Of a stretch of 41,898 nucleotides of DNA, positions 16,901 to 26,357 are shown piece after piece. Source of the DNA: HGM11368 sp051883395 (GTDB lineage Bacteria > Bacillota > Clostridia > Christensenellales > UBA3700); assembly GCA_051883395.1 (NCBI GenBank), contig JBJETQ010000049.1, positions 1 to 41,898 on the forward strand, read 5' to 3'. The notes under the pieces are model-generated. The model made no database searches and was not told where the DNA came from. It worked only from the letters and a program-made list of their open reading frames with translations. Every line of letters begins with the position of its first letter. The first letter of the stretch is position 1. Made by a program: the position numbers and the translations under genes.

Positions 16901-17136
16901 CTGACGATTTTGGCGATATATTCCAACGTCAGCGGTTCCATATACACCTTGTCGGCTATGGACGTATCCGTCATTATAGTTGCCGGATTGCTGTTGCACA
17001 AAATTACTTCGTATCCTTCTTCTTTGAGTGCAAGGCAAGCCTGCGTACCTGCATAATCGAATTCCGCCGCCTGTCCTATGACGATAGGTCCGCTACCAAT
17101 AACGAGAATCTTTTTGATGTCGCTTCTTTTAGGCAT
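13957..17136 (-). CDS. carB: Carbamoyl phosphate synthetase, large subunit
   Basis: This 1059-residue protein has the duplicated ATP-grasp layout of CarB: the first half begins KKILVIGSGPIVIGQAAEFDY and the second KKIIVLGSGPIRIGQGVEFDY (each quoted only to its key residues), followed by an MGS-like allosteric domain at the C-terminus. It uses ammonia channelled from CarA, with bicarbonate and two ATP, to form carbamoyl phosphate for pyrimidines and arginine. Length is normal. The start overlaps the carA stop by eight bases, with AAGGA inside carA. No other pyrimidine de novo gene of the UMP branch lies nearby. Confidence 0.97.
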   Translation of the reverse strand: MPKRSDIKKILVIGSGPIVIGQAAEFDYAGTQACLALKEEGYEVILCNSNPATIMTDTSIADKVYMEPLTLEYIAKIVRYERPDAILPGIGGQTGLNLAMQLQKKGVLAECRCQLLGTASESIERAEDRELFKELCTKLGEPVLPSEIACDIEQGLAIAEQIGYPVVLRPAFTLGGTGGGFADNPKECETILKNALALSPVRQVLVEKSIKGFKEIEYEVMRDSADTAITVCNMENLDPVGIHTGDSIVVCPSQTLTNKEYQMLRDSALRIIRELKIEGGCNVQFALDPNSFQYYLIEVNPRVSRSSALASKASGYPIARVSAKIAVGMRLEEIALANTCAAFEPALDYVVTKMPRFPFDKFTDANNSLGTQMKATGETMSVGRTFEESLLKGVRSLEIGLNHVYKASMDNMSTDELLKYIAKGTDDRIYAIALLLRRKVSVDEIAKITQIDRFFLRGIDSIVAMENTVRENPLDVETLKQAKKLGFSDREIARLWDKDELSVFDMRKKNDIFPVYKMIDTCSSEFKSYVPYFYSTYEQENESIVSDKKKIIVLGSGPIRIGQGVEFDYSTVHAVKTIKQFGYEAIVINNNPETVSTDYTTADKLYFEPLCVEDVLNIVALENPYGVIATLGGQTAINLAAPLQERGVKIIGTDCDAIDKAENRDSFEKLLMQLSIPQPKGTAVTNVEDGVKAAAQIGYPVLVRPSFVLGGRAMQIVAKEGALRNYLRTAVEIDVDKPVLVDKYIRGKEVEVDAVCDGKDVFVPGIMELVERTGVHSGDSISVYPTFSISDKVKKTIIDYTVRLGKGIGIVGLFNIQFIVDDKDDVYIIEVNPRSSRTVPFLSKATGYALADIATLAILGKSLKEQGINCVYPAEKKRWYVKAPAFSFSKLKGMDSYLSPEMKSTGEAIGYDDKLPRAMYKALVASGVHMQNYGTVLVTLADEDKEEALPLVERFYKMGFNIEATVGTANFLKEHGIRTRIRRKLSEGSEEILDSIRAGYVSYVINTRAVLSGVHYEDGAAIRRCAIENNITTLSSLDTVKVLLDVLEETTMGISTIDA

Positions 17137-18217
17137 TGTCCTTCTCCTTGATAATATCTATAAACCTGTTGAAAAGATAACCGCTGTCGTTAGGTCCAGG
17201 CGCACTCTCAGGGTGATATTGCACGCTGAAAACTCTGTCCGACGTATTTTGCATACCTTCTATTGTGCCGTCAAGCAGATTGATATGAGTGATTTCCAGT
17301 CCCGTACCCTTCAAGCTGTCCGCCTGCACAGCATAAGAATGATTCTGAGACGTGATTTCTATGCGGTCGGATATAAGATTTTTGACGGGATGATTGCCGC
17401 CCCTGTGTCCGAATTTGAGTTTATACGTCTTGCCGCCGTAGGCAAGTGCTATTATCTGATGCCCCAGGCATATACCGAATATCGGATATTTGCCAATGAG
17501 ATTTTTGATTGTGTTTATCGTTTCTTTTACGTCGGTAGGGTCGCCGGGTCCGTTGGATATAAATACTCCGTCCGGCTTCAATTCTTCTATGCGTTCAGCG
17601 CTGGTATTCCAAGGCACAACCGTAACGTCTATATATCTATTGTTGAACGACCTGATTATATTTTGTTTTATGCCGCAATCTATCGCCACTACGTGAACGT
17701 CGCCGCCTACAAAAAACTTTTCTTCGCTCTTGCGACTGACTTTCGATACCGCATCTGTGGCAATCGGCGTATTGCGGATAATTTCCAACCCTTTCTCCAC
17801 GCTAGTATCTGCCGAAGTGATAAGACATCGTCTGCTGCCCAAATCTCTGACAGAACGCACTATTTGTCTGGTATCCACGCCGTATATGCCGACAATGCCG
17901 TATTTTTTCATTGTATCTCCCAACGTTTCTGCGCTACGAAAATTGGAAGGCAAATCATTGTAATCTCTCACTACCAGTCCGCTTATGGTAGGAACGTTGG
18001 TCTCAAAATCGTCGTTGTTGACGCCGTAATTGCCAATGAGCGGATAACTCATAACCACCGTCTGATAGGTGTAGGACGGGTCGGATATTATCTCCTGATA
18101 GCCTACCATGGACGTATTGAACACCAGTTCGCTCACCACGTCGCCTTGCGCACCGAAAGAATACCCCGGATAACTGCTGCCGTCTTCGATAATAAGTTGT
18201 TTGTCAAATCGTTGCAT
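17129..18217 (-). CDS. carA: Carbamoyl phosphate synthetase, small (glutaminase) subunit
   Basis: This 362-residue class I amidotransferase subunit hydrolyses glutamine and passes ammonia to CarB. The nucleophile elbow is FGICLGHQIIALAYGG and the His/Glu of the triad are in QYHPESAPGP. The start is set at ATG 18217 (MQRFDKQ) after GGGGAA; the open frame extends to 18331 but that extension overlaps purF and has no family match. It is 13 bases downstream of purF and overlaps carB, giving a coupled set. Confidence 0.96.
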   Translation of the reverse strand: MQRFDKQLIIEDGSSYPGYSFGAQGDVVSELVFNTSMVGYQEIISDPSYTYQTVVMSYPLIGNYGVNNDDFETNVPTISGLVVRDYNDLPSNFRSAETLGDTMKKYGIVGIYGVDTRQIVRSVRDLGSRRCLITSADTSVEKGLEIIRNTPIATDAVSKVSRKSEEKFFVGGDVHVVAIDCGIKQNIIRSFNNRYIDVTVVPWNTSAERIEELKPDGVFISNGPGDPTDVKETINTIKNLIGKYPIFGICLGHQIIALAYGGKTYKLKFGHRGGNHPVKNLISDRIEITSQNHSYAVQADSLKGTGLEITHINLLDGTIEGMQNTSDRVFSVQYHPESAPGPNDSGYLFNRFIDIIKEKDNA

Positions 18218-18230
18218 ATATTCCCCTTTT

Positions 18231-19670
18231 TTAGTTTTCCGTCTTTGCAGAAGATTTTTTTGTCGACAATTTCTGCTCAAATTTATTTTTGTCCCCTTCG
18301 TCGGGAATATTTGTCGCATATACTCCGTCAAAGCAAGCTGAACAATAATCTTCGCTATCGACGAGTTGTCGTAAATCTTGTATAGGAAGGTATCCCAGCG
18401 AAGTAACGCCTATCATATCCGCAATCTCGTCTACCGAATGACGGCAGGCAATAAGATGCTGTTGAGAATCTATATCCGTGCCGTAATAGCAAGGATACAA
18501 AAAAGGCGGTGCGGATATGCGCATATGAATCTCTTTTGCGCCGGCTTCCCACAACAATTCCGCTATTCTTCGGCTGGTCGTTCCCCTTACTATCGAATCG
18601 TCTATCAATACGACTCTCTTGCCTTCAACGGCCTGCTTGACAGGAGACAATTTGATGCGCACCTTGTCAAGTCTGTCGCTCTTTGACGGCGATATAAAGG
18701 TCCTGCCGATATATTTGTTTTTGATAAGTCCTATTCCGTAAGGAATTCCCGATTGAATAGAATAACCCAGCGCCGAGTCGAGTCCCGAATCAGGTACGCC
18801 TATCACCACGTCGGCTTCGACGGGATAACGTTGCGCCAGGATTGCTCCCGCTCTTATTCTCGCCTGCTGAACGGAGACCTTGTCTATGACGGAATCGGGA
18901 CGAGCAAAATAGATATATTCGAATATACAAGTCTTGCGTTGTTTGGTCTTGCAATGCTGTGTGTATGATTTGACGTCTCCGTCGCAAAATACCAGAATTT
19001 CACCCGGTTCTAAGTCCCTTATAAACTCCGCTCCTACTGCTCCCAATGCACAACTTTCCGAAGCAACTACGTAATCCCCGTCTGCCGTTTTACCGTAACA
19101 AAGCGGTCTGAATCCGTGTGGGTCCCTGACCGCTATGAGTTTTGTAGCAGACATAAGTACGAGCGAATATGCCCCTTCCAGCACGTCCATAGCCTTGCTG
19201 ACTGCCTGTTCTATAGAATCGCAACGTAGTCTTTCACCCGTTACTATATAAGCTATGGTCTCGGTGTCGGACGTAGTGTGAAATATTGCGCCGCCGAGTT
19301 CCAGTTTATTGCGCAGAGCAAATGCATTGCTCAGGTTGCCGTTGTGTGCGATAGCAAGTCTGCCTTTCTGATGATTGACTTCTATTGGCTGGCAATTGAT
19401 GCGTGTAGAAGCGCCGGTAGTACCGTATCTGACGTGTCCGACAGCCATAGTACCTTGCGGAAGGGCGTCGAGTTTGTCTTTGGAAAAGACTTCACTCACC
19501 AGCCCTACGTCCTTGTGAGAATAGAATAATCCGTCGTCGCCGACCACTATTCCTGCACTCTCCTGTCCACGATGTTGAAGTGCGTATAAACCGTAATACG
19601 CAACGTTGGCAACGTTCTTACGTCTGGAAGAAATTATTCCGAATACGCCACATTCTTCGTGCAAACTCAT
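18231..19670 (-). CDS. purF: Amidophosphoribosyltransferase
   Basis: This 479-residue enzyme commits to purine synthesis by moving the amide of glutamine onto PRPP. The N-terminus MSLHEECGVFG has Cys7 as the nucleophile after propeptide removal, as in B. subtilis PurF. The phosphoribosyltransferase PRPP loop is VVLIDDSIVRGTTSRR. Cysteines in TCIFEY, ACRHS and YCSAC match the positions that bind a [4Fe-4S] cluster in the Bacillus enzyme, so an oxygen-sensitive cluster is expected. The start overlaps the pyrG stop (ATGA). The C-terminal tail is Lys/Ser-rich. Confidence 0.97.
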   Translation of the reverse strand: MSLHEECGVFGIISSRRKNVANVAYYGLYALQHRGQESAGIVVGDDGLFYSHKDVGLVSEVFSKDKLDALPQGTMAVGHVRYGTTGASTRINCQPIEVNHQKGRLAIAHNGNLSNAFALRNKLELGGAIFHTTSDTETIAYIVTGERLRCDSIEQAVSKAMDVLEGAYSLVLMSATKLIAVRDPHGFRPLCYGKTADGDYVVASESCALGAVGAEFIRDLEPGEILVFCDGDVKSYTQHCKTKQRKTCIFEYIYFARPDSVIDKVSVQQARIRAGAILAQRYPVEADVVIGVPDSGLDSALGYSIQSGIPYGIGLIKNKYIGRTFISPSKSDRLDKVRIKLSPVKQAVEGKRVVLIDDSIVRGTTSRRIAELLWEAGAKEIHMRISAPPFLYPCYYGTDIDSQQHLIACRHSVDEIADMIGVTSLGYLPIQDLRQLVDSEDYCSACFDGVYATNIPDEGDKNKFEQKLSTKKSSAKTEN

Positions 19671-21280
19671 TTTTTTGCCTCCGAGCCAAAATCTATTGAC
19701 GCTTTGATAAAGCCTTTGAAAAGCGGATGCGGATGATTTGGTCTGCTCTTGAATTCAGGGTGATATTGCACTCCTACGTAGAAAGGTCTGTCCGTCAGTT
19801 CCACCGTTTCAACCAGTCTTCCGTCAGGAGACAATCCCGACAGAGTAAGACCGCTTTCTTCAAATCTTTGTCTGTATTCGTTGTTAAATTCGTAGCGATG
19901 ACGATGTCTTTCTCTGATTTGGTCCTGACCGTAACATCTCATCATCGTCGTGCCAACCTTGATTGAACAAGGATAGCTTCCCAGTCTCAAAGTACCGCCC
20001 TTGTCTATATCGTCGCTTTGACCCGGCATAAAATCGATAACTTTGTTTTTGCACAGTTCGTCAAACTCACCTGAGTTGGCATCGACAATGCCAAGCACGT
20101 TGCGTGCGTATTCTATAACGGCAATTTGCATACCAAGACAAATTCCGAACAACGGCATACCCTTTTCTCTTGCATATCTGACAGCGGTAATCATTCCTTC
20201 AATACCCCTGTCGCCAAATCCGCCCGGCACTATCACGCCGTCGGCGTCGCCAAGTTGTTGCTCGATGTTGGCGGCCGTAAGAAATTCTGAATCTACCCAT
20301 TTTACGTTTACTCTTGCGCCGTAATCGTAACCTGCGTGCCGCAATGCTTCCGCTACCGAAAGATATGCGTCGTGCAGTTTGACGTATTTACCCACCAAAG
20401 CAATAGTAACGCTTGACGTTCTGTTTTTTATTCTTTCAATCATCTTTTCCCATTCTGTCAAATCAGGCTTAGGAACGTCAAGTCCCAATCTCCTGCACAC
20501 CACTTGGGAAAAGCCTGATTTTTCCAACATAAGCGGGGCTTCGTATAGGTTTGGCAGAGTAAGATTTTCGATTACGCAATCGGCAGTTACGTTGCAGAAT
20601 AATGCAATTTTGTTGAAAATTTCCTTTTCCAACGGCTCGTCTGCTCTGAGTACAATGATGTCGGGATTGATACCCATACCCTGCAATTCCTTGACGGAGT
20701 GCTGGGTAGGTTTTGATTTATGTTCGTCAGAACCTTTGATATAAGGCACGAGAGTAACGTGTATAAACAGCGAATTTTCTTTGCCCACTTCCAAAGATAT
20801 CTGTCTGACAGCTTCGAGAAAAGGCTGCGATTCGATATCGCCTATCGTACCGCCGATTTCCGTGATAACCACGTCGGCGTCGGTCTGCTTGCCTACTCTA
20901 TACACAAACTCCTTTATTTCGTTGGTAACGTGCGGTATAACCTGCACCGTCGAGCCGAGATATTCTCCCCTACGCTCCTTGTTGAGAACGTTCCAATATA
21001 CTTTGCCTGTCGTAAGATTGGAGTATTTGTTAAGGTCTTCGTCGATAAATCTTTCATAGTGTCCCAAATCAAGGTCGGTCTCTGCTCCGTCTTCTGTAAC
21101 GTAAACTTCGCCGTGCTGATAAGGACTCATGGTGCCGGGGTCAACGTTTATATAAGGGTCGAGCTTCTGCGCCGCAACTTTGAGTCCTCTTGCTTTGAGC
21201 AGTCTGCCCAAAGACGCAGCCGTAATGCCCTTGCCAAGTCCGGAAACAACACCGCCTGTTACAAATATATATTTAGTCAT
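19667..21280 (-). CDS. pyrG: CTP synthase
   Basis: This 537-residue enzyme aminates UTP to CTP using glutamine and ATP. The N-terminal amidoligase domain starts MTKYIFVTGGVVSGLGKG; the C-terminal class I glutaminase has GICLGMQIAVIEYARN for the nucleophile and VQYHPEFKSRP for the His/Glu. Length is standard. It lies 27 bases after guaA and overlaps purF by four bases. It belongs to the set of glutamine-using enzymes in this block rather than to a pyrimidine operon. Confidence 0.98.
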   Translation of the reverse strand: MTKYIFVTGGVVSGLGKGITAASLGRLLKARGLKVAAQKLDPYINVDPGTMSPYQHGEVYVTEDGAETDLDLGHYERFIDEDLNKYSNLTTGKVYWNVLNKERRGEYLGSTVQVIPHVTNEIKEFVYRVGKQTDADVVITEIGGTIGDIESQPFLEAVRQISLEVGKENSLFIHVTLVPYIKGSDEHKSKPTQHSVKELQGMGINPDIIVLRADEPLEKEIFNKIALFCNVTADCVIENLTLPNLYEAPLMLEKSGFSQVVCRRLGLDVPKPDLTEWEKMIERIKNRTSSVTIALVGKYVKLHDAYLSVAEALRHAGYDYGARVNVKWVDSEFLTAANIEQQLGDADGVIVPGGFGDRGIEGMITAVRYAREKGMPLFGICLGMQIAVIEYARNVLGIVDANSGEFDELCKNKVIDFMPGQSDDIDKGGTLRLGSYPCSIKVGTTMMRCYGQDQIRERHRHRYEFNNEYRQRFEESGLTLSGLSPDGRLVETVELTDRPFYVGVQYHPEFKSRPNHPHPLFKGFIKASIDFGSEAKK

Positions 21281-21307
21281 TTTATCACCTCGTAAATCCT
21301 ATAAATC

Positions 21308-22849
21308 TTATTCAAATTCAACAGTTGCCGGCGGCTTGCTGGTAATGTCGTAAAGAACTCTGTTGACGTGCGGTACTTCGTTGACAATTCTTACCGACAC
21401 TCTGTCAAGCACTTCGTACGGTATTCTCGTCCAGTCCGCCGTCATAAAGTCGTCTGTCGTAACGGAACGCAGAGCTATTGCATAATCGTAGCTTCTTCCG
21501 TCTCCCATAACGCCCACCGAGCGCAGATTGGTAAGAACGGCAAAATACTGACTCATCTTGTCCTGCAATCCCGCTCTGTCGGCTTCCTGTCTGAAAATCA
21601 GGTCTGCGTCTCTGAGAATTTCAAGTTTGTCTTTTGTAATCTCTCCGATAATTCTTATGGCAAGCCCTGGACCGGGGAAAGGCTGTCTGGATACCAGATA
21701 CTCTGCCAGACCAAGTTCTCTGCCCAGTTGTCTTACTTCGTCTTTAAAGAGCATTCTCAAAGGTTCTATTATCTCCTTGAAGTCTACAAAATCGGGCAGT
21801 CCGCCAACGTTGTGGTGGCTCTTGATGGTTTCGGCTTCTCCCTTACCCGATTCTATGACGTCGGGATAAATAGTGCCTTGCGCCAAAAAGTCTACGCTGC
21901 CTATCTTTTTGCCTTCCTGTTCGAAAACTCTGATAAATTCTTCTCCTATTATTTTACGTTTGCGTTCAGGGTCGCTCACTCCTTTCAGAGCGTCGAGAAA
22001 TCTTTGTTCTGCGTCAACCGTTATGAGATTGATGTCCCACTTTGCAAACGCCTGCTGCACTTCTTGTCTTTCGTTTTTTCTCAAAAGACCGTGGTCGACA
22101 AACACACATGTAAGTTGTTTGCCTACCGCTTCGGCAAACAGCGCAGCCGCAACCGAAGAATCTACGCCGCCCGACAGAGCCAGCAGAACACGCTTATCTC
22201 CAACCTTTTTTCTTATTGAATCGATGGCAACCTTGGCATAATTTTCCATAGTCCAGTCGCCTTTTGCTCCGCAAACCTTATACAAAAAGTTGCGTATCAT
22301 CTTTTTGCCGTCCTGCGTATGATTGACTTCGGGGTGAAATTGCACGCCGTAAAACTTTCTTTCGGCGTCTGCTATGCCCACGTTAGGGCATTTATCCGAT
22401 TTGGCAACCAAAGAAAAACCTTGTGGCACTTTTGCCATATAATCGCCGTGGCTCATCCAACTGATTCCGCAAGGCTCTATGCCGTCGAATATAGCGCAGT
22501 CGGTATCGAAGTAAGTGGTTGTTTTACCGTATTCAGCCGAAGAATCGCTCTTTGCTTCTACAACTTGTCCGCCAAGATGATGTGCCAACAGCTGACAGCC
22601 GTAGCATATACCAAGAATTGGCACGCCCAATTCAAACACTCTCTCGTCGGGGTGTGGCGATTGGGGTTTATAAACGCTCTGCGGTCCACCCGTAAAAATT
22701 ATTCCGATAGGATTGAAACGTCTGATTGCGTCTATATCCATCGAAAAAGGCATAACTTCGCAATATACGCCGTTCTCTCTCACTCTGCGTGCAATAAGTT
22801 GGTCGTACTGACCGCCAAAATTGAGAATAAGAATTTTTTGATTGTCCAT
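21308..22849 (-). CDS. guaA: GMP synthase (glutamine-hydrolysing)
   Basis: This 513-residue two-domain enzyme converts XMP to GMP with glutamine. The class I glutaminase domain is first (LGICYGCQLLAHHLGG, VQFHPEVNHT), then the ATP-pyrophosphatase domain with P-loop LALSGGVDSSVAAALF and the C-terminal dimerisation domain ending PPATVEFE. Length is normal. It is seven bases downstream of purB. guaB, the preceding step which adds no nitrogen, is not in this block. Confidence 0.98.
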   Translation of the reverse strand: MDNQKILILNFGGQYDQLIARRVRENGVYCEVMPFSMDIDAIRRFNPIGIIFTGGPQSVYKPQSPHPDERVFELGVPILGICYGCQLLAHHLGGQVVEAKSDSSAEYGKTTTYFDTDCAIFDGIEPCGISWMSHGDYMAKVPQGFSLVAKSDKCPNVGIADAERKFYGVQFHPEVNHTQDGKKMIRNFLYKVCGAKGDWTMENYAKVAIDSIRKKVGDKRVLLALSGGVDSSVAAALFAEAVGKQLTCVFVDHGLLRKNERQEVQQAFAKWDINLITVDAEQRFLDALKGVSDPERKRKIIGEEFIRVFEQEGKKIGSVDFLAQGTIYPDVIESGKGEAETIKSHHNVGGLPDFVDFKEIIEPLRMLFKDEVRQLGRELGLAEYLVSRQPFPGPGLAIRIIGEITKDKLEILRDADLIFRQEADRAGLQDKMSQYFAVLTNLRSVGVMGDGRSYDYAIALRSVTTDDFMTADWTRIPYEVLDRVSVRIVNEVPHVNRVLYDITSKPPATVEFE

Positions 22850-22856
22850 TGTTTCC

Positions 22857-24272
22857 TCACACGTCTATTTCGGTTTTCTTTCTTGTCAATCCCGCCGTCA
22901 ATGGTCTTACTTTGGCGAGATATTTTATTACTTGCTGCTCGCTTCTTCCCGTATAAAGTTTTGGGTCAAGCAGCACGTTCAGTTCTTGTGCGGTCAACCC
23001 TAACTGTGGGTTTTCCGACAATCTTTGCAACAAATCACATTCTCCGCCTTCTTTCATTGCCGCAGTTGCCTGCATGGAACAAGTACGTATGATTTCGTGA
23101 ATTTCTTGTCTGTTTCCGCCCTTTTTGACGCCTTCCATCATGATATTTTCTGTGGCTATAAAAGGCAGATACTCTCTCACCGCTTTGTCTATAATTTTGC
23201 GGTTGACCACCAGTCCGTCGGTTACGTTCTGCGCCAGTCTCAAAATTGCGTCTGCACACAAAAATCCTTCCGGCAGAGAAATTCTTCGATTGGCAGAGTC
23301 GTCCAAAGTACGCTCCAACCATTGAACAGATGCCGTCATGTGTGCATTCAGAGCGTCGGCAATAAGATATCTCGACAACGAACATATACGCTCGCTACGC
23401 ATAGGATTTCTTTTGTATGCCATGGCTGACGAGCCTATCTGATTTTTTTCAAACGGTTCTTCTATTTGTCTGTCGTGTTGCAACAGTCTGATGTCGTTTG
23501 CCATACGGTATGCGCTTTGAGCAATGGCAGAAAGACTATCGAGAATCAAACTGTCCGTCTTGCGTGGATAGGTTTGACCGCATACGTCAAAACGAGCGGA
23601 AAAACCAAATTGCTCGGCAATATCGTCGTTCATTGCGTCGATTTTGTCGCCGTCGCCGTCAAACAAGTCCAGAAAACTTGCTTCCGTACCCGTCGTACCA
23701 CGGCAACCGAGAAATCTGATATTGGCAATAGTATAGTCGACAAGCTGCAAATCGGAGACAAAGTCCTGTATCCACAACGTCGCTCTCTTGCCTACCGTAG
23801 TCAGCTGTGCAGGCTGATAGTGTGTATAGCCGAGAGTAGGAACGTCCTTATACTCGTCGGCAAAATCGCAAAGATTGGCTATAAGTCCGAGTAATTGTTC
23901 TCTCACGTACTTCAATGCGTCCCTATAAATAACAAGGTCTGCGTTGTCGGTTACGTAGCAACTCGTTGCTCCAAGATGAATTACGCCTGCCGCCTTAGGT
24001 GCGACTTTTCCGTAGGCGTAAACGTGCGCCATAACGTCGTGTCTTACTTCCTTTTCTCTCTCGCTGACGCATTGATAATCTATATCGTCAATATGCGCTT
24101 CGAGTTGAGCTATCTGTTCGTCGGTGATGTTGAGTCCTTGCCTTTTTTCAGCTTTTGCAAGAGCAACCCACAGTCTGCGCCACGTTCTGTATCTCGTGTC
24201 CGCAGAAAACAGCTCCAACATATAATCGGAAGCGTATCTGGAAGCAAGCGGGGTTTGGTATTGTCGGGTCAT
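22857..24272 (-). CDS. purB: Adenylosuccinate lyase (long form)
   Basis: This 471-residue lyase releases fumarate from SAICAR and from adenylosuccinate, finishing the two aspartate-to-purine nitrogen transfers begun by PurC and PurA. The family signature appears as SSAMAYKRNPMRSERI and the length fits the long eukaryote-like form found in clostridia rather than the 430-residue Bacillus type. The ATG at 24272 is chosen because AAGGAG lies six bases upstream; the frame to 24290 has no such site. It sits between purA and guaA. Confidence 0.95.
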   Translation of the reverse strand: MTRQYQTPLASRYASDYMLELFSADTRYRTWRRLWVALAKAEKRQGLNITDEQIAQLEAHIDDIDYQCVSEREKEVRHDVMAHVYAYGKVAPKAAGVIHLGATSCYVTDNADLVIYRDALKYVREQLLGLIANLCDFADEYKDVPTLGYTHYQPAQLTTVGKRATLWIQDFVSDLQLVDYTIANIRFLGCRGTTGTEASFLDLFDGDGDKIDAMNDDIAEQFGFSARFDVCGQTYPRKTDSLILDSLSAIAQSAYRMANDIRLLQHDRQIEEPFEKNQIGSSAMAYKRNPMRSERICSLSRYLIADALNAHMTASVQWLERTLDDSANRRISLPEGFLCADAILRLAQNVTDGLVVNRKIIDKAVREYLPFIATENIMMEGVKKGGNRQEIHEIIRTCSMQATAAMKEGGECDLLQRLSENPQLGLTAQELNVLLDPKLYTGRSEQQVIKYLAKVRPLTAGLTRKKTEIDV

Positions 24273-24333
24273 TTTATTCTCCTTGTGCATCTTTATCGTT
24301 CAATTATTGTCTGCTAATTTATCGTTTTACCGT

Positions 24334-25611
24334 TTATTCTCTGACGATTATACTATCTCTTTCAGGTCCTACCGAAACGTAAGTGATAGGACAACCTATC
24401 TGTTTTTCGATATAAGTTACGTAATCACGTGCTTGTTTTGGCAGGTCTTCCCACTTTCTCACACCCGATACGTCGCAGTTCCAGCCGTCAAAATATTCGA
24501 CAACCGGTTGAGCCGACGCAAGCAAAGACGGAAAAGGAAATTCGTCTGTCAGCTCTCCGTCAAGCTTGTAATGCGTGCATACAGGAATTTTGTCAAGATA
24601 ACTCAGAACGTCCAGTTTGGTCAAGGCTATTGCAGTCGCTCCCTGTACCTGAACTCCGTAACGTGTTGCAACCACGTCCAACGGTCCTACCCTTCTTGGT
24701 CTGCCCGTCTTAGCTCCGTATTCCTGTCCGGCTTCTCTCAGTTTTTCGGCTTCTTCGCCAAACATCTCGCATACAAACGGACCTTCTCCCACGCAGGTAG
24801 AATAGGCTTTTACAACGCCTATTACATTGTCGATTTTTGCCGAAGGCAAGCCGGAACCTATCGGAGCATAAGCCGCTGTGGTGTTGGAAGACGTTGTGTA
24901 AGGATAAATTCCGTAATCCAAATCTCTCAACGACCCAAGCTGTGCTTCGAATAATATATTTTTACCTTTGTTTTGAGCGTCGGACAAAATCTTGCCTACG
25001 TCGCAAACGTAGGGTTTGATTTTGGAACAATACTCGTCCACCCAGTCTTCAATATCTTTCATCGTATAAGGCTCAGCCCCGTAAACGCCTGTAAGATACA
25101 GATTTTTCCATTCCAACAAATCTTTGAGATGAGCTTTGAGCTGCGCAGGATAAAACAGTTCTCCCGCCATCACGGTCTTTTTTTGGTATTTGTCAGAATA
25201 AAAAGGCGCTATGCCTTGTTTTGTCGAGCCGTATTTTTTGTCTGCCAGTCTTTTTTCTTCAAGCTCGTCGAGCTGTCTGTGCCAAGGCAACAAAAGCGAT
25301 GCTCTGTCGCTGATTTTGAGTTTGTCAGGCGTAACGCTTACTCCCTTACTCTCAACCTGCTTTATCTCGTTCCATAGATTTTCGGGGTCAAGTGCGACGC
25401 CATTGCCAAGCACGTTGATTACGCCTTCTCGAAAGATGCCCGAAGGCAAAAGATGCAAGGCGAATTTTCCGTATTGATTGATGACGGTATGGCCTGCGTT
25501 GCCACCGCCCTGATACCTTACGACCACGTCGTAATTCTCTGTGATAAGGTCAACCATTCTGCCCTTACCTTCGTCGCCCCAGTTTATACCTACTATAACA
25601 CAATTTGACAT
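24334..25611 (-). CDS. purA: Adenylosuccinate synthetase
   Basis: This 425-residue GTPase joins aspartate to IMP on the way to AMP. It has GINWGDEGKGRMVDLI (usually GDEGKGKIVD, so Arg replaces Lys next to the P-loop), GGNAGHTV, and the C-terminal substrate loop DVLSYLDKIPVC. Length is normal. It is nine bases downstream of purC and 61 bases upstream of purB, so all three aspartate-handling purine genes are adjacent. Confidence 0.97.
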   Translation of the reverse strand: MSNCVIVGINWGDEGKGRMVDLITENYDVVVRYQGGGNAGHTVINQYGKFALHLLPSGIFREGVINVLGNGVALDPENLWNEIKQVESKGVSVTPDKLKISDRASLLLPWHRQLDELEEKRLADKKYGSTKQGIAPFYSDKYQKKTVMAGELFYPAQLKAHLKDLLEWKNLYLTGVYGAEPYTMKDIEDWVDEYCSKIKPYVCDVGKILSDAQNKGKNILFEAQLGSLRDLDYGIYPYTTSSNTTAAYAPIGSGLPSAKIDNVIGVVKAYSTCVGEGPFVCEMFGEEAEKLREAGQEYGAKTGRPRRVGPLDVVATRYGVQVQGATAIALTKLDVLSYLDKIPVCTHYKLDGELTDEFPFPSLLASAQPVVEYFDGWNCDVSGVRKWEDLPKQARDYVTYIEKQIGCPITYVSVGPERDSIIVRE

Positions 25612-25620
25612 TATTTTCTC

Positions 25621-26331
25621 CTATTTTTCTGACGTTAATCTATTAAAAACTTCCTGATATGCTTCTTCCACTTTGCCAAGGTCCCTGCGGAAGCGGTCCT
25701 TATCGAGTTTTTCGTCGGTATTTACGTCCCACAATCTACATGTGTCGGGAGAAATTTCGTCGGCTAGTATAACGTCCTTATGGAATCTGCCGAATTCGAG
25801 TTTGAAATCGATAAGTTTGAGTCCTGCCTGCAAAAATACCTTTTTCAAGACTTCGTTGATTTTAAATGAATAGTTGACAATTGTATCTATTTCCTGTTGG
25901 GTAGCCAGTTCGAGAGCCAACGCATAATAGGAATTGATAAAAGGATCTCCCAAAGCGTCGTTCTTGTAAGAAAATTCTATCGTTGGCTGTTTGAGAATCG
26001 TGCCTTCGGCAATACCCATTCTTTTGGAAAAACTGCCTGCCGCAACGTTGCGGACTATGACTTCGAGCGGCACTATCTCAACCTTTTTGACCAACGTTTC
26101 TCTGGAATTGAGTTCCTTGATATAATGAGTAGGCACTCCTTCCTTCTCCAAAATTCGAAACAGATAGTTGCTCATTTTGTTGTTGATTTCGCCCTTACCG
26201 TCGATTGTTCCACGCTTTTCTCCGTTAAAAGCCGTTGCCGAATCTTTGTATGATACGATCAGCTCGTCTTTTTCATTGGTTGCAAAGACTTTTTTTGCCT
26301 TTCCTTCGTACAATTGAGTCAATTTGTCCAT
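25621..26331 (-). CDS. purC: SAICAR synthase
   Basis: This 236-residue ATP-dependent ligase adds aspartate to CAIR in purine synthesis. It begins LTQLYEGKAKKVF and carries EVIVRNVAAGSFSKRMG, LIDFKLEFGR and LADEISPDTCRLWD, all PurC landmarks. Length is the usual bacterial size. It is 26 bases downstream of asnB with a GGAG site before the ATG. Confidence 0.97.
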   Translation of the reverse strand: MDKLTQLYEGKAKKVFATNEKDELIVSYKDSATAFNGEKRGTIDGKGEINNKMSNYLFRILEKEGVPTHYIKELNSRETLVKKVEIVPLEVIVRNVAAGSFSKRMGIAEGTILKQPTIEFSYKNDALGDPFINSYYALALELATQQEIDTIVNYSFKINEVLKKVFLQAGLKLIDFKLEFGRFHKDVILADEISPDTCRLWDVNTDEKLDKDRFRRDLGKVEEAYQEVFNRLTSEK

Positions 26332-26357
26332 AAAATTCTCCTGTTATATTTTCCTTA

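Noticed and set aside
17078..18385. 435-codon plus-strand ORF opposite carA
   Set aside because: Antisense to carA in a frame kept open by codon bias; the composition (Tyr, Arg and His rich) is typical of shadow frames and carA is unmistakable.
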